Assembly: GCF_017744445.1 (NCBI RefSeq)
Contig: NZ_JAGIBH010000012.1
Coordinates: 1-64,000 of the forward strand
DNA length: 64,000 bases
Origin: Caulobacter sp.
Lineage (GTDB): Bacteria; Pseudomonadota; Alphaproteobacteria; Caulobacterales; Caulobacteraceae
Direction of reading: 5' to 3'
Part shown: one piece after another, positions 45,171 through 54,480 of the stretch
Layout of the letters: each line of letters begins with the position of its first letter
Numbering within the stretch: the first letter of the stretch is position 1
The notes under the pieces: model-generated
Databases searched by the model: none
The model's input: the letters and a program-made list of their open reading frames with translations, nothing else
What the model was told of the DNA's origin: nothing
Position numbers and translations under genes: made by a program

Positions 45171-48143
45171 TTAGAAGCTGTACCGCAGGCCTAGGTGGTA
45201 GAACCGGCCCAGCAGGTCATAGAGCGCCGGGTTGGCGTCCAGACCCGTGTTGGTCTGCGGCGACGGCGTCGGATCGCGGTCCAGCAGGTTGTCGATCTTG
45301 CCGTAGAGCTGCAGGCCATTGCCGAACTTGTAGGACGCGCTGATGTCGACATAGGTCGCGCCCTTCATCCGGTTATAGTCGATGGTCGGGTTGCTGCCGG
45401 TCGAGACCGGGCAGCTTGACTGGCACTCGATATAGTCCGTGGTGGTCCCACCGAACCGGCCGTCACTGAACCAGCGCTCCTGGACGCTGAAGGCGAACCG
45501 GTCATTGTCCCAGGACTGGATGGCCAGGAACTTCCAGTCCGGCGTGGCGCCGGAGTTCTGGCCAGCCGAGTCGACGGCGACCGCGCCGGGGATGCCCGGG
45601 TTGGTGACGAACTTGTGCGTGTTCGTCGCCAGGCCCCGGACCGTGAAGCGGCCCGGCACGCTGGGCAGCTCGAACCGATAGCTGCTCTCGATATCGAACC
45701 CGCTGGTCTTGATCGAAGCCAGATTGAACGTCTGCGAGTTGATGAAGGCGTTCGGCGTGTTGAGATTGAAGGCGCCGCAGAACTGGGTCATGCCCGCATA
45801 GCAGAAGTTGACGATCTGCTGAGCGCCCAGGCTGGAGATCCCGCCGTTGAGGACGATGTTGTACCAGTCGACCGAAACGCTGAAGCCTGGCAGCCATTGC
45901 GGGTTCGATAGCACCGCGCCGATGGTCACGTTCTTGGCGATTTCCGGCTTCAGGTTCGGGTTGCCCACCACGTTCTGGAACGCCGTCACCGCGCCGCCCG
46001 AGGGCTGGCCGGCGGGCGGCGTGCCGTTCGAGGGGATGGTGAAGTTCGGCAGCGTGGTCGTCACCGGCGCGGCGAACAGTTCAGACAGGTTGGGCGCGCG
46101 GACGTCACGCGAGGTGACGGCCCGCAGGCGGACGCCGTCGATCGGCGTGTCCCAGGTCGCGCCGACCTTCCAGGTGTAGACGGTGCCCGAGGTGCTGTAG
46201 TCGGTCCAGCGGCCAGCCATGTTCAGGTTGGCCCGGCCCGCCGCGTCCGAGTTGACCAGCGGGATGTTCACTTCGGCATAGGCTTCCTTCACCGAATACG
46301 AGCCGCGGCCGGAGTGGTAGTTGCCCGCGAACCAGTTGGCGCCCGAGGCGACAAGGACCGGATCGTTGGGATAGTCGGCGGTGTTGGGCGAGTCGGTGTT
46401 GCCGTCGCCGTAGGGGTCGCCTTGGACGTGGTACTGCTCCTTGCGCCACTCGCCGCCGAACGCCAGCGACACGGGACCGGCCCACGACGAGAAGGGCTCG
46501 CCGCTGAAGTTGATGCTGGCGACGTCCTGCTTCTGCACCGAGTGCTGGTACGGGCCGTTCTTGGGCGTGATGTAGGCCAGGGCCGCTTCGCTGGGCGTCT
46601 TGCCGCCGAAGATGTTGATCGGCACGCAGCCATTGGCGCGGGCGACCGGGTCGGCGCAGACGATCTGACCATTCACCGTCGCCGCCTGGATAGCCGCGCG
46701 ATAACGCGGCATCAGCAGGATGTCGTTGACGTGGATGTTCGTCGTGTTCTGGCCGTGGGTGTAATAGGCGTCGTAGCGCCATTCCTTGCCCAGGGCGTTG
46801 AACTTGCCGTCGGCGCCGACCACGGCACGATATTGCGTACGCGTCGGATGGACCGAGATGTTGCGCGGCAGCAGGGCGTTGCTGGTGCCGAAGTTGAAGG
46901 TCGTGATGTTGTTGGCCGCGCAGGCGGCCACGATCGAGGCCGGCAGGAACGGGTTCGAGCACGACATCGTCAAATTGGTGCTGGCAGCGCCCGGGTTGGG
47001 CTGGTTGCTGCTTTCCACACGCGCGACGTTCAGGGTCGCATAGATCTCGTTGTTGTCGTCCAGGTCGTAGCCGATGCGGCCGTAGCTGTTCATCCGCTTG
47101 ATGCGGGACTGCAGCGAGGTGCCGATACCGACGTTGCCGGACAGGTCGCCACCGACGCAGAAGCCGCCGTTCGAGTAACAGCCGCTGACGTTGCCGGCGG
47201 CGTTTTTGGCAGGCACGCCGCCACCACCGTACTGGAACGTGAACGGATTGCCGTTGACGTCGAAGGCCGTGCCTTGCAGCGGGCCGTTACTGATCAGGCC
47301 GTACTTGGTGTACTGATAGGCTTGGGCGTGTTCGCGGTAGAGATACTGCGGCGCGCCGTCGTTGGTCACGCCGCGGTTGACCAGGGTGGCGGTCGTATAC
47401 CAGTCGCGACTGCCCGGCGCGTCCTCCCCGAAGCCGCCCGCCGGGACGCCTTCCTGCCAGTCGTATTCGCCGCTGACCTGCACGTGCAGGCGGTTGTCCA
47501 TGAAGTTCTTGCCGGCAGCGACCTGGGCCAGCCACTGGTGGTTGTCACCGTACGTCGTGACCCCGCCCAGGACATTGGCCTTGAAGCCCTCGAACTTCTT
47601 GTTGGTGACGAAGTTGACCACGCCGCCCACGGCATCCGAGCCGTAGGACGCCGAAGCGCCGCCCGTCACCACGTCGACTCGCTCGACCAGCAGCTGCGGG
47701 AACAGGCTGATGTCGGGGACGCCGGTGACGTTGGCCGGCACGACCCGCTGGCCGTCCAGCAGGGTCAGGGTGCGGATGGTGCCCAGGCCGCGCAGCGAGA
47801 ACGAGGAGAGACCCTGCTGGCCGCTCGAGGTGCTGAAGGTGCCGGTGGTGGCGCCGCTGGAGCCCTGCAGCGACGGCAGCTGGGTGATAGCGGTGAAGAT
47901 GTTCGGCTGGGCCGCGCGCTCCAGCTCCTGCTGACCCAGCACCTGGGTCGGCGTCGGCGCGGTGAAGCCCTCGGATTTGATCCGCGAGCCCGTGACGACG
48001 ATCTCGGTCACGGTGCTGTTGTCCGAGGCCGGGGCCTCCTGCGCATAGGCCGCGCCACCTGCGATGATCGTCGCGAAAGCGCTCGTCGCGAGCAGAGCGC
48101 TCATAAAGGACGGTCCCCCTCGCGTGCCGTTAACAGCACTCAT
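45171..48143 (-). CDS. TonB-dependent receptor of the LacI regulon
   Basis: A protein of 990 aa from ATG 48143 (GGGAGG is about eight bases upstream; ATG 48167 is an alternative). The signal peptide ends about IAGGAAYAQEAP. The TonB box and plug are VTEIVVTGSRIKSEGFTAPT, ERAAQPNIFTAITQLPSLQG, SLRGLGTIRTLTLLDGQRVV and ERVDVVTGGASASYGSDAVG. The barrel ends FYHLGLRYSF. This plug type (serine/glycine-rich with LRGLG) is typical of Caulobacter-Sphingomonas sugar or vitamin receptors. Its promoter region has the LacI palindrome TACGACCATGGTCGTA, as do the beta-helix genes. A polysaccharide fragment such as pectin- or uronate-rich material is a reasonable cargo. That is inferred from context. Confidence 0.93.
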   Translation of the reverse strand: MSAVNGTRGGPSFMSALLATSAFATIIAGGAAYAQEAPASDNSTVTEIVVTGSRIKSEGFTAPTPTQVLGQQELERAAQPNIFTAITQLPSLQGSSGATTGTFSTSSGQQGLSSFSLRGLGTIRTLTLLDGQRVVPANVTGVPDISLFPQLLVERVDVVTGGASASYGSDAVGGVVNFVTNKKFEGFKANVLGGVTTYGDNHQWLAQVAAGKNFMDNRLHVQVSGEYDWQEGVPAGGFGEDAPGSRDWYTTATLVNRGVTNDGAPQYLYREHAQAYQYTKYGLISNGPLQGTAFDVNGNPFTFQYGGGGVPAKNAAGNVSGCYSNGGFCVGGDLSGNVGIGTSLQSRIKRMNSYGRIGYDLDDNNEIYATLNVARVESSNQPNPGAASTNLTMSCSNPFLPASIVAACAANNITTFNFGTSNALLPRNISVHPTRTQYRAVVGADGKFNALGKEWRYDAYYTHGQNTTNIHVNDILLMPRYRAAIQAATVNGQIVCADPVARANGCVPINIFGGKTPSEAALAYITPKNGPYQHSVQKQDVASINFSGEPFSSWAGPVSLAFGGEWRKEQYHVQGDPYGDGNTDSPNTADYPNDPVLVASGANWFAGNYHSGRGSYSVKEAYAEVNIPLVNSDAAGRANLNMAGRWTDYSTSGTVYTWKVGATWDTPIDGVRLRAVTSRDVRAPNLSELFAAPVTTTLPNFTIPSNGTPPAGQPSGGAVTAFQNVVGNPNLKPEIAKNVTIGAVLSNPQWLPGFSVSVDWYNIVLNGGISSLGAQQIVNFCYAGMTQFCGAFNLNTPNAFINSQTFNLASIKTSGFDIESSYRFELPSVPGRFTVRGLATNTHKFVTNPGIPGAVAVDSAGQNSGATPDWKFLAIQSWDNDRFAFSVQERWFSDGRFGGTTTDYIECQSSCPVSTGSNPTIDYNRMKGATYVDISASYKFGNGLQLYGKIDNLLDRDPTPSPQTNTGLDANPALYDLLGRFYHLGLRYSF

Positions 48144-48220
48144 CCTGCATCCCTCCCAGTTTTTCATTGGGCCATCTCATGGCCTGCTGGGAATTTGTCA
48201 GACGATGGGACCGCTAACTA

Positions 48221-48236
48221 TACGACCATGGTCGTA
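48221..48236. promoter_or_regulatory. LacI operator palindrome before the TonB receptor gene
   Basis: TACGACCATGGTCGTA is a perfect 16-base palindrome, 78 bases upstream of the receptor start. The stretch CGACCATGGTCGTAG is identical for 15 bases to the site at 54405-54419. The rest of the gap 48144-48268 shows no gene. Confidence 0.8.
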
Positions 48237-48268
48237 GGCCTTTTGGGGACCGCTCTCCTATTGTGGGA

Positions 48269-51200
48269 CTACTTGGTTCGCACCGCGTAGAGCGCGTGAT
48301 GAGTCAGCACATACAAGGTACGCATACCCGTACCGCCGAACAGCAATTGCAGGGGCCTTTCGGGAATATCCAGGCGTCCCAGCTCACGCCCGTCCGGCGC
48401 GTAGACGAACACCTGGCCGTTGGCGACATAGACCCTGCCCGCGGCGTCGACGGCGACGCTCTCTCCGCCCCGCTCGGCGAAGACCTTCAGGTCGGTGATC
48501 GCGCCCTTTTGTCCGACAACACCGCTGTAGGTCTTGTTTTCCGAACTGTTGGCGACGAACACCCGCTGACCGGGCTTGGCGGTGGTGAAGCCATAGGTGT
48601 CCAGCGAGTCGGAGAACCGCAGCCCGCGATAGTCCGGCGGACCATTGGAGAACGTCCGATAGGCTGGCAACACCAGGCTGCCGTCGGGCGAGACATATTC
48701 CTTGGCCTTGGGCAGCGCCATGTCGCGGGCGAACAGCTCTGCCAGGGTTGTAAACTCGTAGGTGTCGAGGTTCAGCTGGTCCTTGAACTCGCCGTTGTTC
48801 CACCAGTTGACCGGCAACACCGTCGCCGCCTTCGCGCCTTCACCCGCCGGCGTCGGGGCGATCACCGTCACCTCGGTGTCCGGGCTGCCGGGCTTGAAGC
48901 TGTAGACCGAAGCATTGCGCCCTTCCGACGACAGCACCAGCAGGTTACCCGAGGCGTCGACGGCCAGGTTGACGGGGTCCAGGGTGTTGTCGCGCACGAT
49001 CGACAGCTTGCGATCTTCCGACCAGCTGTAGATCCGCTGGTGGCGACGATCGATGAAGTACAGCGTTCCGGCCGCATCCACGGCTCCGCCGCCCAGCGAA
49101 TAGAAGCCGTCGCCCAGCTTCTCGACGGTCGCACCGGCCGGGAAGATTGACGGCGCGACCGGCTTGGGCGGCCCGCCGATGTCCAGCACCGCGAACTGGC
49201 GCTCGCGCACCTCAAGACCGCTTGTGATGTCCTGGATGGCGTTCTCGTACGGATACTTGGTCAGGCGGGTGAAGGTGCCGCAGCCATTGTCGTCACAGGT
49301 CCCGAAACCACTCTCGCCGTTGACGGCCACGTTGCGGAACCGGATGTCGTGCGAATTGTAGATCCGCACCGCCGCCGGCGCCGGACGGCGGGTCCGAGTG
49401 ACGCGATAGCCGTGGTAGTTGGCCAGCAGGATGTTGCTGGAGTCGCGGATCTCCAGCGAGACGGTGTCCTCGCCCTCGCCCGCCTCTTCCTCGGTCTGCG
49501 GGGCCAGGAACTCCCAGTTGGCGACGCGGTTCAGGCTGATCTCGCTGCGCAGGTGATGCTCGACCGAGGCCTGGTAGACATGGCCGGGCGTCTGGGTGTC
49601 GGAGACGTAGATGCCCGAATAGGCGTAGGTGCTGGGGCTCCAGATGTTGGAAAACGTCCCGCCCCCATCATTGGTCACCCACAGGCTGGGATACTGCCCG
49701 CCCCAGCGCTTGGTGGCGTCGGCGTCGGCCGTGGCGTTGTTGTTGTACGGGCTGAACCGCGTACCGTCGTAAAGGTTGGTGCCGTGGCCGCCCTGGAACT
49801 TGACGTCGTTGACCATCGAGTTAGCGCCGGCCGTCCACAGCAGCGCCGTGGCGCGCGGATTGGCGCCGTCGGTATAGAGGCCAAGGCCAAAGACGATGTT
49901 GTCGCCGCCATCCGCCGACTGCACCAAGGCCTTTGGCGCGCCGACGCCCTGGAAGGCCGGCGTGGCGTGGGGCAGCACGATCTGGGTCAGGCTGGGGTGC
50001 AGGCCGATCAGTACCGTGTCGGGCTTGAGCTTCAAGGTGTCGGTGACACGATAGAAGCCGGTCGGGAAATAGACCACGCGATGACTATCGATCGCCTTCT
50101 GGATCGCGGCGGTGTCGTCGGTCGTGTTGTCGCCCTTGGCGCCGAGCGTGCGGACGTTCGTCCATTCCGAGGTCGGCGGCAGCGCCCGGATCGCGGGCTT
50201 GGCGGGCTTGGGCCCGGAGACAGCCTCGGCCTCGAACGTAGTCTTGTAGTCGCCCGTCTGGCCCAGGCCCGGCACGGTCAGGCCGTGGTTGAAGGCGGCG
50301 ACGCGATAGGCCTTGCCCTTGCCTGCCGTCGTCTTGCCGCTGTCGCGGAAGCGCGCGAACACCGGCGTGTTGATCGCTGAGGCGTTCTCGAAGCCTACCT
50401 GGGTGTAGACGTTCCGCTCGTTGGAGATGACGACGCCGGCCTTGGAGACGTTCTCGAACCGGACGTCCCTGCCCCACAACCAATCGCCATAGCCGCGGTC
50501 GATCTCGATGCCGACCGGCGTATCCTTCATGGCCACATTGACCAGGGTCAGGCCGGCCTCGTGCTCGCGGATCGCTGCGTCGCGCTGGCCCTCGAAGGTC
50601 GAGTCCAGCAGCACGAAGCCCCAGGCCGCCGACGGCTTCTCGGCCAGTATGCCGTAGCGGCCGCCCTTGAAGTGCAGGTCCTCGGCCTCGTTGGCGACGT
50701 GGTACAGACCCGCCAGGCCCGAGCCGATGTCGAACGTCATGTGACTGAGCACCGCGTGCTGGGCGGCGTGGAAGCGGATCGCCGTGGCGGCCGGATTGCC
50801 ATTGCCGATCGTGAAATCGACATTGCTGATGGCGCTATAGAAGGTGCCAGGATTGGCGTCGGCGATATCCTTGTTGAAAGGCACGCTGCCGGGCGGCGGG
50901 AAGGCCGGCTTGAAGGCCCGCGCCGGATCGGGCTTGGCCCCAGCGAAGATCAGCATGTTGGCCAGGCCCTTCTGGAAGCCTGGCGTCGCGTTACCCAACA
51001 CAATCTCGGGCCGCGTCGTCCCGACACCGAACAGCCGCACGCCGGGCCACAGGAACAGGGTCTTGCTGATCCGGTAACGGCCCGACGGCAGAAAGACGAG
51101 ACCACCGCCCGGCTTGGCCGCCGCCGCGTCCAGCGCAGCCTGGAGGGCAGCGGTGTCGTCGGCGCGGCCGTCGCCCTTGGCCTTCGCCATGATGGCGGCG

Positions 51201-51310
51201 GGATCGTCGGGCGCTGTCGCGAAGGCCGAGATCGAAGCCCAGGCTGGCGTTCCCGCCGCACAGGCCAACGCGATAGACGCCACGCTCGCGGCGACCAGCC
51301 AACGCTTCAT
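48269..51310 (-). CDS. Secreted double beta-helix / beta-propeller protein (pectate-lyase-3-like), copy A
   Basis: A protein of 1013 aa with a signal peptide (residues 1-26, …AGTPAWASI). Domain one (about 30-380) starts with the Pectate_lyase_3 motif GDGRADDTAALQAALDAA and GLVFLPSGRYRISKTLF. Domain two (about 385-720) repeats it as LGAKGDNTTDDTAAIQKAID and VYFPTGFYRVTDTLKLKPD. The C-terminal ~270 residues look like an NHL/SMP-30-type propeller (GDGFYSLGGGAVDAAGTLYF, DRRHQRIYSWSEDRKLSIVR). Such right-handed helices act on pectin-type or other acidic polysaccharides; the family cannot be narrowed. It is the second gene after copy B (gap 22 bases), and ends before the LacI palindrome of the receptor. 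It is a candidate undescribed polysaccharide lyase or hydrolase. Confidence 0.85.
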   Translation of the reverse strand: MKRWLVAASVASIALACAAGTPAWASISAFATAPDDPAAIMAKAKGDGRADDTAALQAALDAAAAKPGGGLVFLPSGRYRISKTLFLWPGVRLFGVGTTRPEIVLGNATPGFQKGLANMLIFAGAKPDPARAFKPAFPPPGSVPFNKDIADANPGTFYSAISNVDFTIGNGNPAATAIRFHAAQHAVLSHMTFDIGSGLAGLYHVANEAEDLHFKGGRYGILAEKPSAAWGFVLLDSTFEGQRDAAIREHEAGLTLVNVAMKDTPVGIEIDRGYGDWLWGRDVRFENVSKAGVVISNERNVYTQVGFENASAINTPVFARFRDSGKTTAGKGKAYRVAAFNHGLTVPGLGQTGDYKTTFEAEAVSGPKPAKPAIRALPPTSEWTNVRTLGAKGDNTTDDTAAIQKAIDSHRVVYFPTGFYRVTDTLKLKPDTVLIGLHPSLTQIVLPHATPAFQGVGAPKALVQSADGGDNIVFGLGLYTDGANPRATALLWTAGANSMVNDVKFQGGHGTNLYDGTRFSPYNNNATADADATKRWGGQYPSLWVTNDGGGTFSNIWSPSTYAYSGIYVSDTQTPGHVYQASVEHHLRSEISLNRVANWEFLAPQTEEEAGEGEDTVSLEIRDSSNILLANYHGYRVTRTRRPAPAAVRIYNSHDIRFRNVAVNGESGFGTCDDNGCGTFTRLTKYPYENAIQDITSGLEVRERQFAVLDIGGPPKPVAPSIFPAGATVEKLGDGFYSLGGGAVDAAGTLYFIDRRHQRIYSWSEDRKLSIVRDNTLDPVNLAVDASGNLLVLSSEGRNASVYSFKPGSPDTEVTVIAPTPAGEGAKAATVLPVNWWNNGEFKDQLNLDTYEFTTLAELFARDMALPKAKEYVSPDGSLVLPAYRTFSNGPPDYRGLRFSDSLDTYGFTTAKPGQRVFVANSSENKTYSGVVGQKGAITDLKVFAERGGESVAVDAAGRVYVANGQVFVYAPDGRELGRLDIPERPLQLLFGGTGMRTLYVLTHHALYAVRTK

Positions 51311-51332
51311 ACTCGACTCCCCAACCCGACTG

Positions 51333-54300
51333 TTATGGCGTGACAGCGTAGAGCGAACGGTGAGTCAGGACGAACAGTGTTTTCCCGCCCTCGCCGCCGA
51401 AGATCAGTTGCAGCGGACGCTCGGGCACGTCGATGCGGCCGGTCAGGCTGCCGTCAGCGGCGTACTGGAAGATCTGGCCATTGGCGACGAACACCCGGCC
51501 CTGCCCGTCGACCGCGACGCTCTCGCCGCCGCGATTGGCGAAGACCTTGAGGTCCGTCAGCGTCCCGCCGGGACCGACCTGGCCGCTATAGGTCTTGTTC
51601 TCCGAGCCGTTGGTGAAGAACAGCCGCTCGCCGACCGCGCCGCCGATCAGGCCGTTGGCCTGCAGGCTGTCGGCCCAGCGCCAGCCGACATGGTCCGGCG
51701 GACCTTGCTGCCACACCCGGAAGGCCGGCAGCGACACGCTGCCGTCGGGCGAGACGTATTCCTGGGCCTTGGGCGCACCCACGTCGCGGGCGAACATCTG
51801 CGCCAGGGTGGTGAACTCGCCCTTGGCCGGATCGTACTGGTCCTTGAACTCGCCGTTGTTCCACCAGTTGACCGGCAGAAGCGTCTTGCCCTTGCCGCGC
51901 GCAGTGACGGCCGTGGGCGCGATCATCGTCATCGCATCGTGGGGACCATTCGGGTCGATCGAATAGACCGCGCCCTGCGGACCTAGCGACGATACCACCA
52001 GCAGCTTGCCCGAGGCGTCCATCGCCAGGTTGGTCGGATCCAGCGAGCTGTCGCGGACGATCTCCAGGCCCTTGGCCGCCGTCCAGCGGTAGATCCGCTG
52101 GAAACGCTTCTCGACGAAGTACAGCGCCCCATCCGCGCCGGTCGTCGCGCCCGAAATCGACCAGAAACCGGTCTCCAGCTTCTTGACCCGGGGATCGGCC
52201 GGGGCCGGCGCGGGCTGGTCTCCCTTGATATCCAGCACCGCGAACTCGCGCTCGCGCACCTCCAGCTTGGAGGTCTTGTCCTGGATGGCGTTCTCGAACG
52301 GGTACTTGCTGGCCCTCAGATAGGTGCCGCAGCCGATCTTATCGCACAGGGCCACGCCGCTCTCGGCATTGATGTGGACGTTGCGGAAGCGGATGTCCGA
52401 CGAGTTGTAGAGCTTCACCGCCGTCTCGGCCGGGTGATACGAGCGCGTGACCCGATAGCCGTGATAGTTGGCGAACAGGATGTTCTTGGAGTTGCGGATC
52501 TCCAGCGACACGGCGTCAGGGCCGTCTCCAACCTCCTGCTCGGTCTGGGGCGCCAGGAATTCCCAGTTCTCGACATTGTCGAGCACGAACTCATTGCGTA
52601 CGTGGTGCTCGACCGAGACCTCGTAGATGTGGCCCGGCGTCTTGGTGTCGCTGATGTAGAAGCCGGCCGAGGCGAAGGTGTTGGGGCTCCAGACATTGGC
52701 GAAGGTCCCGCCGCCGCCATCCGTCACCCAGATGCTAGGATACTGGGCGTCCCAGCGACCGTCGGCCACGGGGTCGCCGCTGCGGGCCTGGGCCGCGCCC
52801 AGCGGCTTGCCGTCGGCGGTTGGCGTGCCGCCGCCGCCCATGATCTTCACGTCGGTGACCAGCGACTTCTCGCCCGACCGCCATAGCAGCGCCGAGGCGC
52901 GCGGGTTGATGCGGCCGGTGAAGAGCCCGATGCCCGAGACGATGTTGTCGCCGCCCTTGGGCGTTTCCAGGATCGGCCGCACGGGTCCGACGCCGACGTG
53001 ATTGGAATTGCCGTCCGGAATGACCAGCTGGGTCAGGGCCGGATGCAGGCCGATCAGCACGGTGTCGGGCTTCAGCTTCAGGGTGTCGCTGACCATGTAG
53101 AAGCCGATAGGCAGGTACAGAATCTTGTGACTGTCGATCGCCTTCTGCAGGGCGGCCGTATCGTCGGTCGAGCTGTCGCCCTTCACGCCCAGCGTCTTGA
53201 CGTTGACCCACTCGCTCATCGGCGGCAGCGAGCGCAATGTCGGCGCGTTGGCAGCCGGCAAGGCCTTCAGCGGCGTGATGTCCGAAAGGGTCTTGTACTC
53301 GCCCATCTGGCCCATGGCCGGCAGGGTCAGGCCGTAGGTGAACGAGCCGACCCGATAAGCCTTGCCCTTGCCGTCCACCGTCTTGCCGCTGTCGCGGAAG
53401 CGGGCGAACACCGGCGTGTTGGATGCTACGGCGTTGTCGAAGCCGACCTGGGTGAAGACGTTGTCCTCGGCCGAAATCACGACGCCGGCCTTGGAAACGT
53501 TCTCAAAGCGGACGTTCTTGCCCCACAGGCTGTCGCTGTAGCCCTTGTCGATCTCGATCCCGACCGGCGTGTTCTTGATCGCCACATTGACCAGGGTCAG
53601 GTCGACCTCGTGCTCGCGGATCGCCGCGTCGCGCTGGCCGTCGAAGGTGGAGTCCACCAGGGTGAACTGCCAGGCCGGCGAGGTCTTCTCGGTGACAATG
53701 CCATAGCGGCCGCCCTGGAAGTGGACGTCCTCCATGATGTTGCCGGCCTGGTAGACGCCGGCGAAAGCCGAGCCCAGGCGGAAGTTCATGTGCTTGAGGA
53801 AGGCGTGTTGGGCCATGCGGAAGCGCACGCCCGCGGCGGCCGGATTGCCGTCGCCGATCTCGATGTCGATATTGGCCATCGACGAATAGAAGGTGCCGGA
53901 ATTGGCGTCGCGCACCTTGGCGGTCGTCGGTCGGACGCTGGGCACCGGTACGGGAATGTCGCCGACCTGGTACTGGTCGCCGCCCGTAAACGAGACCATC
54001 GTGCCCACACCTTCCTGGAAGCCGGGCGTGTTCGCCCCCAACAAGAGGACCGGCCGGGTCTTGCCCACGCCGAAGACGCGCACGCCGGGCGGGATCAGGA
54101 TGGTCCGGCTCAGGCGATAGCGGCCCGAGGGCAGGAAGACGAGGCCATGGCCGGTGCTGTCGCGCGCGGCGTCGATGGCCTTCTGGATGGCGTCGGTGTC
54201 GTCGGCCTTGCCGTCGCCGACGGCCTTGACCATGATCGCTCGGGGATCGTCCGGCGCGGTCGGCCAAGCCGAATTGGAAGCGGCGGCGGCCGCGAGAACG

Positions 54301-54344
54301 GGGCTCGAGGCCGCCAGCAACAACGACAACACAAGCGCTCTCAT
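51333..54344 (-). CDS. Secreted double beta-helix / beta-propeller protein (pectate-lyase-3-like), copy B
   Basis: A protein of 1003 aa from ATG 54344, chosen because GGGGAG is just upstream. The signal peptide ends about SSPVLAAAAAS. Two helix domains begin VGDGKADDTDAIQKAIDAAR and LGVKGDSSTDDTAALQKAID. The C-terminal propeller has KLETGFWSISGATTGADGAL, then YFVEKRFQRIYRWTAAKGLE. It aligns with copy A along the full length (shared FRDSGKT, AIREHE, LVNVA, PVGIEID, DSLWGKNVRFENVSKAGVV, MPLNWWNNGEFKDQ-type segments), so the two arose by tandem duplication. It is the first gene of the pair, and is divergent from gluconokinase with the LacI palindrome between. The enzyme activity is unknown. Confidence 0.85.
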   Translation of the reverse strand: MRALVLSLLLAASSPVLAAAAASNSAWPTAPDDPRAIMVKAVGDGKADDTDAIQKAIDAARDSTGHGLVFLPSGRYRLSRTILIPPGVRVFGVGKTRPVLLLGANTPGFQEGVGTMVSFTGGDQYQVGDIPVPVPSVRPTTAKVRDANSGTFYSSMANIDIEIGDGNPAAAGVRFRMAQHAFLKHMNFRLGSAFAGVYQAGNIMEDVHFQGGRYGIVTEKTSPAWQFTLVDSTFDGQRDAAIREHEVDLTLVNVAIKNTPVGIEIDKGYSDSLWGKNVRFENVSKAGVVISAEDNVFTQVGFDNAVASNTPVFARFRDSGKTVDGKGKAYRVGSFTYGLTLPAMGQMGEYKTLSDITPLKALPAANAPTLRSLPPMSEWVNVKTLGVKGDSSTDDTAALQKAIDSHKILYLPIGFYMVSDTLKLKPDTVLIGLHPALTQLVIPDGNSNHVGVGPVRPILETPKGGDNIVSGIGLFTGRINPRASALLWRSGEKSLVTDVKIMGGGGTPTADGKPLGAAQARSGDPVADGRWDAQYPSIWVTDGGGGTFANVWSPNTFASAGFYISDTKTPGHIYEVSVEHHVRNEFVLDNVENWEFLAPQTEQEVGDGPDAVSLEIRNSKNILFANYHGYRVTRSYHPAETAVKLYNSSDIRFRNVHINAESGVALCDKIGCGTYLRASKYPFENAIQDKTSKLEVREREFAVLDIKGDQPAPAPADPRVKKLETGFWSISGATTGADGALYFVEKRFQRIYRWTAAKGLEIVRDSSLDPTNLAMDASGKLLVVSSLGPQGAVYSIDPNGPHDAMTMIAPTAVTARGKGKTLLPVNWWNNGEFKDQYDPAKGEFTTLAQMFARDVGAPKAQEYVSPDGSVSLPAFRVWQQGPPDHVGWRWADSLQANGLIGGAVGERLFFTNGSENKTYSGQVGPGGTLTDLKVFANRGGESVAVDGQGRVFVANGQIFQYAADGSLTGRIDVPERPLQLIFGGEGGKTLFVLTHRSLYAVTP

Positions 54345-54404
54345 GCCACTCCCCAAAATCTACTTTCGGTAAGTGATAAGGCCCCATCCCTGCCCGACCA
54401 TCCT

Positions 54405-54419
54405 CGACCATGGTCGTAG
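54405..54419. promoter_or_regulatory. LacI operator between the beta-helix genes and gluconokinase
   Basis: CGACCATGGTCGTAG contains the perfect palindrome CGACCATGGTCG (54405-54416), identical to part of the site at 48221-48236. It is 61 bases from the beta-helix start and 62 bases before the gluconokinase start, so one operator would serve both directions. Confidence 0.78.
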
Positions 54420-54480
54420 TTACGCACCGCGAGGGCGTCGGTAGAAGCGAAGTCCCACCCCACCGGACCAGGGACGACGT

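Noticed and set aside
46314-48290. A 658-codon frame opposite to the TonB receptor of the LacI regulon
   Set aside because: Same reason: compositional shadow of a GC-rich gene.
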